From Aureimonas glaciei (lineage in GTDB: Bacteria > Pseudomonadota > Alphaproteobacteria > Rhizobiales > Rhizobiaceae): DNA of 64,000 bases. Position 1 is the stretch's first letter, and every line of letters begins with the position of its first letter. Shown one piece after another: positions 21,516 through 29,884 of this stretch. The stretch spans positions 825,782 to 889,781 of the forward strand of contig NZ_BMJJ01000001.1 of NCBI RefSeq assembly GCF_014643375.1, in the 5' to 3' direction. Below the pieces are notes generated by a model. The model saw nothing but the letters and a program-made list of their open reading frames with translations, was not told where the DNA came from and made no database searches. Both the position numbers and the translations under genes were made by a program.

Positions 21516-23294
21516 ATGTCGAAGACCAGCGAAGACGTGCGCCTTGACGCGCTGTGCCGTTTGAACCTTTTGGACACGCCGCCGAGTGAGGCTTTCGACC
21601 GTGTCACGCGCATGGCCAGCCGCCTTTTCGGACTGCCGATCGCGGCGGTGTCGCTGACCGACATGGATCGGCAGTGGTTCAAGTCCAAGGTGGGCATCCA
21701 GCACAGTTCCATTCCGCGCGACAGGGCGCCCTGCTCGGCGGTCGCCGAGACCGCCGGCGAGCTCGTCATCCCCGATCTGGCCGCCGATCCGTTCTATCGC
21801 GACAGCACGCTCGGCGAGGGCGGCATTCGCTTCTATGCCGGCGTTCCCTTGGTGACGCGCGAGGGACTCGGCCTCGGTGCGCTTTGCGTGCTCGGCACCG
21901 AGCCGCGCGTGGCGGACGAGGCAGAGATGGCGAGTCTGCGCGATCTGGCCGAAATCGTCATGGCGCAGATCGAGCTTCAGCACGCCTTCGGCCGCATCGA
22001 CCCGATCAGCGGGCTGCCGAACCGCAGCCAGTTCTTCCAGGACCTGGAGGACCTGACGCAGGCGGACCGATCCCCGGCGCCGCGCATCGCCGTTCTGGTC
22101 GATCTGGCGCAGGCCGGGCAGCTCGAAAATCTGGCGCGGGTGATGGGACACAGCCAGATCGATGCGACAGTGCGCGAAACCGCCGATCTGATCCGCGGCA
22201 AGCTCGGCCCGGGGCGCACGGCGTATCACGTGTCGGCCACGCAGTTCGCCTTCCTGGCGCCGCCCGAGGCCGAGATGGAGACCTATCTCGCCTACGTCAC
22301 CGCGACGCTGACAAGGATGCGCCAGGTCTCCCACCTTCGCTTCGTGATGACCACGGTCATCGGGGTCGTGCCCTTCGTGCCGGGCGAGACCTCGACGAAG
22401 GACCTTCTGCGGGCTCTCCACAGCGCCGCGCAGGATGCCCGTGCCTCGATGCAGTCCGTCAGCGTCTTCTCGCCGGCGCTGCATGACGGGCATCGCCGAC
22501 GCTTTCAGCTCTTGCAGGATTTCGGTGCGGCGCTCGCCGGCGGCGACCAGCTGCGCCTGGTGTTCCAGCCCCGCGTCGATCTGCCGACGCGCCGCTGCGT
22601 GGGGGCCGAGGTCCTGCTGCGATGGCAGCACCCGACGCTGGGCAACATCTCCCCGGCGGAGTTCATTCCCATCGTCGAGCACTCGCCGCATGCCAGAACG
22701 ATGACCGCTTTCGTCATCGACACGGCGCTGAGGCAGATGGCCTTGTGGCGGAGCCAGGGCCTGGCGCCGCCGCTGTCGATCAATATCTCCGCCGCCAATC
22801 TGGAAGAAGACGACTTTGCCGCGCAAGTCGGGCTGATGCTGATGCGGCACGCCATTCCGCCCGAGCAGATCGAGCTCGAAATCACCGAAAGCGCGATCAT
22901 GCGCGACACCGACCAGGCGCTGAAGCATCTGAACAGCCTAGCGGGTATGGGCATCCGCCTGGCGATGGACGATTTCGGCACCGGCTACAGCAGCCTCGCC
23001 TACCTGCAGCGCCTGCCCATGAATGTCGTCAAGATCGACCAGTCCTTCGTCCGCGACATCGGCGAGGGCGCGCGCGAGCAGCGCCTGGTTCATTCGATGA
23101 TCAGCCTGTCGAAGGATCTGGGCTTCCGGGTCGTCGCCGAGGGCGTCGAGACCGCGGCGGTAGCGGACATGCTGGCCGGTATGGAATGCGACGAGGCGCA
23201 GGGTTATTTCTTCGCCCGTCCGCTCGAAACGGCCGCCTTCGAGGCCTGGCTGCATCAGGCCCGCGCCGACACCGCGACCGAAGTCGCCGCGTAG
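21516..23294 (+). CDS. GAF / degenerate GGDEF / EAL protein, second copy
   Basis: Paralogue of the protein encoded at 17773, with the same domain order and similar length (592 aa). The GGDEF motif is again lost (SATQF). The EAL motif reads EVL (365-367), a substitution seen in some active phosphodiesterases; NISAANL, ELEITES, DDFGTGYSSL and VAEGVET are conserved, so c-di-GMP hydrolysis remains plausible. The start at 21516 matches the paralogue, although the frame is open further upstream. The two paralogues flank an efflux pump gene, a sign of local duplication. Confidence 0.87.
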   Translation: MSKTSEDVRLDALCRLNLLDTPPSEAFDRVTRMASRLFGLPIAAVSLTDMDRQWFKSKVGIQHSSIPRDRAPCSAVAETAGELVIPDLAADPFYRDSTLGEGGIRFYAGVPLVTREGLGLGALCVLGTEPRVADEAEMASLRDLAEIVMAQIELQHAFGRIDPISGLPNRSQFFQDLEDLTQADRSPAPRIAVLVDLAQAGQLENLARVMGHSQIDATVRETADLIRGKLGPGRTAYHVSATQFAFLAPPEAEMETYLAYVTATLTRMRQVSHLRFVMTTVIGVVPFVPGETSTKDLLRALHSAAQDARASMQSVSVFSPALHDGHRRRFQLLQDFGAALAGGDQLRLVFQPRVDLPTRRCVGAEVLLRWQHPTLGNISPAEFIPIVEHSPHARTMTAFVIDTALRQMALWRSQGLAPPLSINISAANLEEDDFAAQVGLMLMRHAIPPEQIELEITESAIMRDTDQALKHLNSLAGMGIRLAMDDFGTGYSSLAYLQRLPMNVVKIDQSFVRDIGEGAREQRLVHSMISLSKDLGFRVVAEGVETAAVADMLAGMECDEAQGYFFARPLETAAFEAWLHQARADTATEVAA

Positions 23295-23442
23295 AAAGCC
23301 TGCCGCGGCGGCTGGCGCCGTTGCTTTTCGAAAGGATCGTGTCGCTGCCGGGCGCCGGCCGGCGCCGGCAAGGGACTTGCCCCCGGCCCGGGTCGCGGCG
23401 ATGATCGCGGCAGGCCGACAGGGCGCCTCGGGAGAAGCATGC

Positions 23443-24303
23443 ATGAAGATTGGCTTTATCGGCCTCGGCAACATGGGCGCGCCGATGGCGGCGAACCTTT
23501 CGGCAGCGGGCCACGCGGTCATCGGCTTCGACACCGCCGGGGTGACGGTCGAGGGCGTCGTGCCGGCGGCCACGATCGCGGAAGCGGTCAGCACGGCCGA
23601 GGCGATCTTCACCATGCTGCCGAACGGCGCCATCGTCCGTGCCGTGCATGCCGAGATCGTCGCCGCGGCCAGGCCCGGCGCGCTGCTCGTCGACTGCTCG
23701 ACCATCGACGTCGAAAGCGCCCGCGCGGTCCACGACCTCGCGCTCGATGCCGACCTGATCTCGCTCGACGCCCCGGTCTCGGGCGGCACCGGCGGGGCGG
23801 CGGCGGGCACGCTGACCTTCATGGTCGGTGGCGCGGAAGGCGCCTTCGAGGTGGCCAAGCCCCTCTTCGACATCATGGGATCGAAGGCCGTGCATTGTGG
23901 CGCAGCCGGCGCGGGCCAGGCCGCAAAGATCTGCAACAACATGATCCTCGGCATCTCGATGATCGCGGTCTGCGAAGGTTTCCATCTCGCCGACAGCCTC
24001 GGCCTGTCCCGGCAGGCGATGTTCGACGTCGCCTCGACCTCGTCCGGCGCCTGCTGGTCGCTGAACACCTACTGCCCGGCGCCGGGCGTCGGCCCGAAGA
24101 CCGCCGCCGACAACGGCTACCGGCCGGGCTTTGCCACCGAGCTGATGCTGAAGGACCTGACGCTGGCGGCCGATGCCGCGCGGGCGACCGGCGCCCATGC
24201 CGCGCTCGGCGAGCATGCGCGGGCGATCTACGCCGCCTTCGACGCCGAGGGCGGCCGTGGTCGCGATTTCTCCGCCCTGCTGGAGCACCTGTCCAAGGCG
24301 TGA
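23443..24303 (+). CDS. mmsB: 3-hydroxyisobutyrate dehydrogenase (MmsB-like)
   Basis: NAD-dependent oxidation of 3-hydroxyisobutyrate to methylmalonate semialdehyde in valine degradation. The 286-aa beta-hydroxyacid dehydrogenase has the Rossmann motif GFIGLGNMGAPMA at 4-16, the substrate loop DAPVSGGTGG (109-118) and catalytic Lys162 in GQAAKICNN. The ATG at 23443 has a GGGAGAAG site; an upstream in-frame start is weaker. The acyl-CoA dehydrogenase at 16371 could supply an earlier step of the same pathway. Related substrates such as tartronate semialdehyde are less likely given the C-terminal pattern. Confidence 0.88.
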   Translation: MKIGFIGLGNMGAPMAANLSAAGHAVIGFDTAGVTVEGVVPAATIAEAVSTAEAIFTMLPNGAIVRAVHAEIVAAARPGALLVDCSTIDVESARAVHDLALDADLISLDAPVSGGTGGAAAGTLTFMVGGAEGAFEVAKPLFDIMGSKAVHCGAAGAGQAAKICNNMILGISMIAVCEGFHLADSLGLSRQAMFDVASTSSGACWSLNTYCPAPGVGPKTAADNGYRPGFATELMLKDLTLAADAARATGAHAALGEHARAIYAAFDAEGGRGRDFSALLEHLSKA

Positions 24304-24466
24304 GGCGCGGCCGTCCGGCGTGGCGTCGCGGCACCCAGCCACCGCGATCGTCACAAAGCGGCCGGCCGTTCCCGCCTGTCGCGATCAGGCCAGCATCCGT
24401 CTCGTTCGGATCGACGGCCGGGCCGGCATGGCGCATGATGGAAGCCTTCCAAACCAGCGGTGGGCC

Positions 24467-26515
24467 ATGTCAGCGTCGAACGATCCCCTGTTGCAGCCCT
24501 TCCAGCTGCGCCATCTGACCCTGAAGAACCGGATCATGTCGACGGCGCACGAGCCGTCCTATTCCGAAGACGGCATGCCGAAGGACCGCTACCGGCTCTA
24601 CCATGTCGAAAAGGCCAAGGGCGGCATCGCCATGACGATGACGGCGGGCTCGGCCGTGGTCTCGCCGGACTCGCCGCCCGCCTTCGGCAATCTCCACGCC
24701 TACAAGGACGAGATCGTCCCCTACATGAAGCGCCTCGCCGACGAGTGCCACGAGCATGGCGCGGCGGTGATGATCCAGATCACCCATCTCGGCCGCCGCA
24801 CCGGCGGCACGCAGGGCGACTGGCTGCCGGTCGTCTCGGCCTCGCCGATCCGCGAGGCGGCACACCGCTCCTTCCCGAAGGAAGCCGAGGACTGGGATCT
24901 CGAGCGCATCGCGAAAAACTACGGCGAGGCGGCCGAGCGCATGAAGGCCGCGGGCCTCGACGGCGTCGAGATCGAGGCCTATGGCCACCTCCTCGACAGT
25001 TTTTGGTCGCCCGCGACAAACCGGCGCTCGGACGAGCACGGCGGCTCGCTGGACAATCGGCTGCGCTTCACCTGGATGATCGTCGATGCCGTGCGCAAGG
25101 CCGTCGGGCCCGACTTCATCGTCGGCACCCGCATGGTCGTCGACGAGGCCTGGGACATCGGCCTCACCAAATCCGACGGCGTCGAGATCGCCCGGCGTCT
25201 CGTCGGCTCCGGCAAGATCGACTTCATCAACGTCATCCGCGGCCATCTCGACCACGACAAGGACCTCGTCGACGTCATCCCGATCCAGGGCATGCCGGCC
25301 TCGCCGCATCTGGATTTCGCCGGTGAGGTGCGCGCGGCGACGAAATATCCGGTCTTCCACGCCGCCCGCATCGCCGATGTCGCCACCGCCCGCCATGCCA
25401 TCGCCGAAGGCAAGCTCGACATGGTCGGCATGACGCGCGCCCACATCGCCGACCCGCACATCGTGCGAAAGATCATCGCCGGCCGCGAGCACGAGATCCG
25501 CCCCTGCGTCGGCGCCACCTACTGTCTCGACCGGATCTACGAGGGCGGCGGCGCCCTGTGTATCCACAACGCCGCGACCGGCCGCGAGCTGACCATGCCG
25601 CAACTGCTGCAGACATCGCCGAACCCGGGCAAGCGCGTCGTCGTCATCGGCGCCGGTCCTGCCGGCCTCGAGGCCGCGCGCGTGTCGGCCGAACGCGGCC
25701 ACCGCGTCACCGTGCTGGAGGCGGCGGGCTCGGCCGGCGGCCAGATCACGCTCGCCGCCCGCCTGCCGCGCCGGCGGGAACTCTCCGGCATCGTCGACTG
25801 GCGCCTCGCCGAGCTCGAACGCCTCGGCGTCGAGGTTCGCTACAACGTCTATGCCGAGGCGGACGACGTGCTCGCGGAAAATCCGGACATGGTCTTCGTC
25901 GCCACCGGCGGCATGCCGCAGAACCCGGAACTGGAAGAGGGCGACGACCTCGTCACCTCGAGCTGGGACATCCTCGCCGGCACGGTGAAGCCGGACGGCC
26001 CGGTCCTCCTCTACGACGACAACGGCAATCATCCCGGCATGGAAGCGGCGGAAATGATCGCGCGTGCCGGCGTTTCGCTCGAGATCGTCACGCCCGACCG
26101 CAACTTCGCCGCCGATGTCGGCGGCATGAACCACGTCCCCTATGCCCGGGCCTTTGCCGAGACCGGCACCCGCCTCACCATCCAGAAGCGGCTGAAGGCG
26201 GTGAAGCGGCGGGGCAACGGCCTCGTCGCCGTGCTCGACAGCGACTGGGCGCCCGGCAATCGCGAAGAGCGCGAGGTCCGCCAGGTGATCGTCGAGCACG
26301 GCACCACGCCGATGGACGAACTCTATTTCGCCCTGAAGCCGCTATCGAAGAATCTCGGCGCCGTCGACTACGAGGCGCTCCTGGCGCAGCGCTGGCCCCT
26401 GCCGGACCGCAACGCCGGTGCCGCCTTTCACCTGGTGCGGTTGGGGGACGCGGTGTCGTCGCGCAACGTGCATGCGGCGGTTTACGACGGGCTGCGGTAC
26501 GCGATGCTTTTGTAG
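24467..26515 (+). CDS. FMN/FeS/FAD oxidoreductase of the TMADH/dienoyl-CoA reductase class, N-methylproline demethylase-like
   Basis: Multidomain flavoenzyme predicted to demethylate an N-methylated amine; it most resembles the stachydrine (N-methylproline) demethylases of rhizobia. The 682-aa protein has an old-yellow-enzyme barrel (about 1-340), an iron-sulfur segment, and a C-terminal FAD/NAD part starting VVVIGAGPAGLEAA near residue 390. The iron-sulfur segment has Cys347, Cys353 and Cys365, but Ala350 replaces the usual second ligand of C-x2-C-x2-C. The start at 24467 gives the conserved QPFQLRHLTLKNRIM end. No other stachydrine genes are adjacent, so the substrate is uncertain. Confidence 0.8.
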   Translation: MSASNDPLLQPFQLRHLTLKNRIMSTAHEPSYSEDGMPKDRYRLYHVEKAKGGIAMTMTAGSAVVSPDSPPAFGNLHAYKDEIVPYMKRLADECHEHGAAVMIQITHLGRRTGGTQGDWLPVVSASPIREAAHRSFPKEAEDWDLERIAKNYGEAAERMKAAGLDGVEIEAYGHLLDSFWSPATNRRSDEHGGSLDNRLRFTWMIVDAVRKAVGPDFIVGTRMVVDEAWDIGLTKSDGVEIARRLVGSGKIDFINVIRGHLDHDKDLVDVIPIQGMPASPHLDFAGEVRAATKYPVFHAARIADVATARHAIAEGKLDMVGMTRAHIADPHIVRKIIAGREHEIRPCVGATYCLDRIYEGGGALCIHNAATGRELTMPQLLQTSPNPGKRVVVIGAGPAGLEAARVSAERGHRVTVLEAAGSAGGQITLAARLPRRRELSGIVDWRLAELERLGVEVRYNVYAEADDVLAENPDMVFVATGGMPQNPELEEGDDLVTSSWDILAGTVKPDGPVLLYDDNGNHPGMEAAEMIARAGVSLEIVTPDRNFAADVGGMNHVPYARAFAETGTRLTIQKRLKAVKRRGNGLVAVLDSDWAPGNREEREVRQVIVEHGTTPMDELYFALKPLSKNLGAVDYEALLAQRWPLPDRNAGAAFHLVRLGDAVSSRNVHAAVYDGLRYAMLL

Positions 26516-26534
26516 AAGCGCGGCGTTGACGCTG

Positions 26535-26923
26535 CTTTCTTCTCCCCCCCCGGGGAGAAGGTCGCGGCAGCGGGAAGAGGGGGCAAGCAGTGTCCGCAAT
26601 GCATTGTCACTGCCTCTTGATCCGCCGCTGCCGCGCAAGACCGTTCCATGCCCCTCATCCTGAGCCTGTCGAAGGACGAGGGGCACGCACGACCGTTGTG
26701 CCGGCCCCCCGTGGTTCGACAGGCTCATCATGAGGGGCTTTGATGTCGCGGCTTGCGTAGCAGGGCGGCTCACGTAGCGGCAGCAAAGCGTCAGGCACCA
26801 TGGGGCATGGTTTAGGACGCCTTGGGCGCGAAGCGGAGCCGCAAACCCGCCACCGTCAGACCCCTCATCCGGCCGTCGCTTCGCGCCGTCCACCTTCTCC
26901 CCCCAGGGGAGAAGAATGGCGCC
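26535..26923. repeat. Nested dispersed repeats downstream of the demethylase and copper ATPase genes
   Basis: The convergent 424-bp gap is almost all repeat. Unit A (26535-26586) and unit B (26861-26923) are the same elements as at 13353-13514. Between them is an inverted pair of the other family, CCTCATCCTGAGCCTGTCGA at about 26652 and TTCGACAGGCTCATCATGAG at about 26714. Finding one family inside another implies stepwise insertion. No gene is seen, and both neighbouring genes end here. Confidence 0.8.
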
Positions 26924-26939
26924 CTGTCCTTCAGCGTGG

Positions 26940-29441
26940 CTACAGCTTCACCGCCCGCAGCCGCAGCGCGTTGGCGATGACGGAGACCGAGGACAGGCTC
27001 ATCGCGAGTGCCGCCAGCATCGGCGAGAGCAGGAGACCGAAGACGGGGTAGAGGACGCCTGCTGCCACCGGCACGCCGATGGCATTGTAGGCGAAGGCGA
27101 AGAAGAGGTTCTGGCGGATGTTTTGCATCGTCGCTTCGGAAAGGCGCCGGGCGCGGACGATGCCGTTGAGGTCGCCCTTGACCAGCGTGATGCCGGCGCT
27201 TTCCATGGCGACGTCGGCCCCGGTGCCCATGGCGATGCCGACATCGGCGGCGGCGAGCGCCGGCGCGTCGTTGACGCCATCGCCGGCGACGGCGATTTTT
27301 CGGCCCTTCGCCCGGAGCGCGTCGACCAGCGCCTTCTTGTCCTCCGGCAGGAGGCCGGCGTGGACCTCGTCGATGCCCAGCTCCTTCGCCAGCGCGCGAG
27401 CGGTGCGCTCGGTGTCGCCGGTCGCCATGATGATCCGGAGGCCGCTTTCGTGCAGCGCGCGGATCGCCTCGGCGGTCGTCGGCTTGATCCGGTCGGCGAC
27501 GGCGACGAGGCCGGCAACGCTGCCGTCGATGGCGACGAACATCGCCGTCTTGCCCTCCGCTTCGAGGCGCTCGGCCTGCGCTTCGAGGTCGCCGAGATCC
27601 ATGCCCTGCATCATCGCGCGGTTGCCGAGGCTGACGCGCCGGCCGCCGATCGTGCCGGAGACGCCCTTGCCGTTCGTCGCCTCGAACCCCTCCGTCACCT
27701 CCAGCGCCAGGCCGCGCTCTTCGGCGGCCGTCATGATCGCCTCGGCCAGCGGGTGCTGCGAGCCCCGCTCCAGCGCGGCGGCCAGGCCGAGCAGGCGGTT
27801 CTCGTCGTCATCGACGGCGACGATGTCGGTGAGCGTCGGCTTGCCCTCGGTCAGCGTGCCCGTCTTGTCGACGATCAGCGTATCGACGGTGGAGAACCGC
27901 TCCAGCGCCTCTGCCTCGCGGATGAGGACGCCGGCCTGGGCGCCGCGGCCGGTCGCGGTCATGATCGACATCGGCGTCGCCAGCCCGAGCGCGCAGGGGC
28001 AGGCGATGATCAGCACCGAGACTGCGGCGACCAGCGCGTGGATCAGCGCCGGCGCGGGGCCGACGACCGCCCAGGCGGCGAAGGCGAGGATCGCGATCGA
28101 CACCACGGCGGGGACGAAATAGCCCGCCACCTTGTCGGCGAGGCCCTGGATCGGCGCGCGCGAGCGCTGCGCCTTGCCGACCATGTCGACGATGCGCGCG
28201 AGCGTCGTTTCCGCCCCGACCTTTTCGGCTGTCAGCACGAAGGAGCCGTTGCGGTTCAGCGTGCCGCCGGTGACGGCGTCGCCGACAGCTTTTTCCACCG
28301 GAAGCGGCTCGCCGGAGATCATGCTCTCGTCGACGCTGGACGAACCCTCCGCCACCGTGCCGTCGACCGGCACGCTGTCGCCGGGGCGCACGCGCAGGCG
28401 ATCGCCCTGTCGCACCGTGTCGAGCGGCACTTCCGTCTCCGAGCCGTCGGCGGCAAGACGCCGGGCGGTCTTCGGCGCGAGGTCGAGAAGGGCGCGGATG
28501 GCCGAGCCGGTGCGCTCGCGCGCTTTCAGTTCGAGGATCTGGCCGACGAAGATGAGCGCGACGATCACCGTCGCCGCCTCGTAATAGACCGGTACGCTGC
28601 CGCCCATCTCGGCCATGCCGTCCATGCCCGGCATGGCGCCGACGCGCAGCGAAGCGGGAAAGAGGCCAGGCAGGAAAGTGGCGACGAGGCTGAAGAGATA
28701 GGACGCGCCGACGCCGAGGGCGATCAGCGTCCACATGTTCGGCGAGCGGTTGACGAGCGACTGCCAGCCGCGGCGGAAGAAGGGCAGGGCCGCCCAGAGC
28801 ACCACCGGCGTCGCCAGCGCGAATTCGAGAAGCACCGCGGTCCGCTCGCCGAGCCAGCCGCGAACCGGCAGCCCGAGCATCGGCCCCATGGAGATGATCA
28901 GCAGCGGCACGGCGCAGACAAGGCTGACCCAGAACCGCCGGGTGAAATCGACGAGTTCCGGATTGGGTCCGGCATCCGCCGTCACGCCCATCGGCTCCAG
29001 CGCCATCCCGCATTTCGGGCAGTCGCCAAAATGGTCCTGGACGATCTCGGGATGCATGGGGCAGGTGTAGAGCGTCCCGGCCGGCGCCGCCGGAGTGGCC
29101 GGACGGTCGCCTTCATAGGCCACGGGATCGGCCGCAAACTTTTCCTGGCAGCCGGCCGAGCAGAAATAGAAGCGATGGCCCTCATGCTTTGCCATGTGCG
29201 CCGCCGTGGCGCGGTCGACCGTCATGCCGCAGACGGGATCCTTGGCCGTGAGATAGGCTTGCGGGTCGGCGGCGAATTTTTGGGCGCAGCCCTCGCAGCA
29301 GAAATGGAATAGCCGGTCGTCATGGGTACGGCTTGGTTTGCCGGCATATGGGTCCACCACCATGCCGCAGACCGGGTCGCGGTCGATCGCGGCGGGTTTG
29401 GTTGCCTCGTGATGGGCATGGGGGAGGGATGTGTCGGACAC
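26940..29441 (-). CDS. copA: Copper-exporting P1B-type ATPase with YHS domains
   Basis: Inner-membrane pump exporting Cu(I). The 833-aa protein carries, in place of a classical CxxC HMA domain, two YHS domains ([10 protein letters not shown] and DPVCGMTVD, each followed by an FxFC...C motif) and a heavy-metal-binding segment YTCPMHPEI...[10 protein letters not shown]. Then come eight predicted membrane helices with the CPC metal motif in [12 protein letters not shown], the phosphorylation site DKTGTLTEG and the hinge [13 protein letters not shown] at 29441 was chosen: GGAAGG lies 8 bp upstream, and a CueR-type promoter lies inside the longer open frame. Expected copper-induced. Confidence 0.92.
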   Translation of the reverse strand: MSDTSLPHAHHEATKPAAIDRDPVCGMVVDPYAGKPSRTHDDRLFHFCCEGCAQKFAADPQAYLTAKDPVCGMTVDRATAAHMAKHEGHRFYFCSAGCQEKFAADPVAYEGDRPATPAAPAGTLYTCPMHPEIVQDHFGDCPKCGMALEPMGVTADAGPNPELVDFTRRFWVSLVCAVPLLIISMGPMLGLPVRGWLGERTAVLLEFALATPVVLWAALPFFRRGWQSLVNRSPNMWTLIALGVGASYLFSLVATFLPGLFPASLRVGAMPGMDGMAEMGGSVPVYYEAATVIVALIFVGQILELKARERTGSAIRALLDLAPKTARRLAADGSETEVPLDTVRQGDRLRVRPGDSVPVDGTVAEGSSSVDESMISGEPLPVEKAVGDAVTGGTLNRNGSFVLTAEKVGAETTLARIVDMVGKAQRSRAPIQGLADKVAGYFVPAVVSIAILAFAAWAVVGPAPALIHALVAAVSVLIIACPCALGLATPMSIMTATGRGAQAGVLIREAEALERFSTVDTLIVDKTGTLTEGKPTLTDIVAVDDDENRLLGLAAALERGSQHPLAEAIMTAAEERGLALEVTEGFEATNGKGVSGTIGGRRVSLGNRAMMQGMDLGDLEAQAERLEAEGKTAMFVAIDGSVAGLVAVADRIKPTTAEAIRALHESGLRIIMATGDTERTARALAKELGIDEVHAGLLPEDKKALVDALRAKGRKIAVAGDGVNDAPALAAADVGIAMGTGADVAMESAGITLVKGDLNGIVRARRLSEATMQNIRQNLFFAFAYNAIGVPVAAGVLYPVFGLLLSPMLAALAMSLSSVSVIANALRLRAVKL

Positions 29442-29473
29442 GGGCGGAACCTTCCAGTGCAATTGCTGCAGTG

Positions 29474-29504
29474 GACATGGGGCTTCCCGTCGCTGGAAGG
29501 TCAA
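29474..29504 (-). promoter_or_regulatory. MerR/CueR-type copper promoter of copA
   Basis: On the minus strand TTGACC (-35) is followed by a 19-bp spacer with the interrupted dyad CTTCC-AGCGAC-GGGAAG and a weak -10, CATGTC, about 33 bp before the copA start. The long spacer with a centred dyad is the hallmark of MerR-family promoters, and ACCTTCC...GGGAAG matches the CueR consensus. No cueR gene lies nearby in the window. Confidence 0.75.
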
Positions 29505-29668
29505 GGGCGAGGGGCAACTCAGAGAGAGCCGTGCGCGGTCGTCCCGGACTAGAGAGGAGGTCGGGCGCTGATATTCGGAAAGGCCGTGGAAGCTTGCATT
29601 GAAATTGACCATGAATGCGAAATGGCGTCTGATGCAGCAACGTTGGTCTGGGCGTCAGCCTCTCTGGT

Positions 29669-29800
29669 TCGTCATCCCGGGCTTGACCCGGGATCCATGC
29701 CGAGACGCTTTCACTGCCAAATCGACGGCAGGAGAAGCACCGTCCATGATCTCGTTCGGCGATTTGGAATGGATCCCGGCTCAAGGCCGGGATGACGAAA
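29669..29800. repeat. Inverted dispersed repeat pair between copA and eutB
   Basis: GTCATCCCGGGCTTGACCCG (from 29671) continuing to GGATCC, and the reverse-oriented copy from GGATCCCGGCTCAAGGCCGG (29771) to GATGACGA, enclose about 70 bp. Each arm is itself a palindrome. This element is common in intergenic regions of many alphaproteobacteria. The rest of the 443-bp gap (29442-29884) holds the copA promoter and the eutB ribosome site; no other gene is seen. Confidence 0.8.
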
Positions 29801-29884
29801 ATCAAGGGCTGAGCGCGGAAGGGGGCATGGCCGCAGGCGCCATCGGGGACGCGCCCCGGGCCGCCCAGCATGAGAAGGAACGAC

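Noticed and set aside
26916-29312. 798-codon open frame opposite copA
   Set aside because: Antisense to a P-type ATPase with all motifs; no domain recognisable in the shadow frame.
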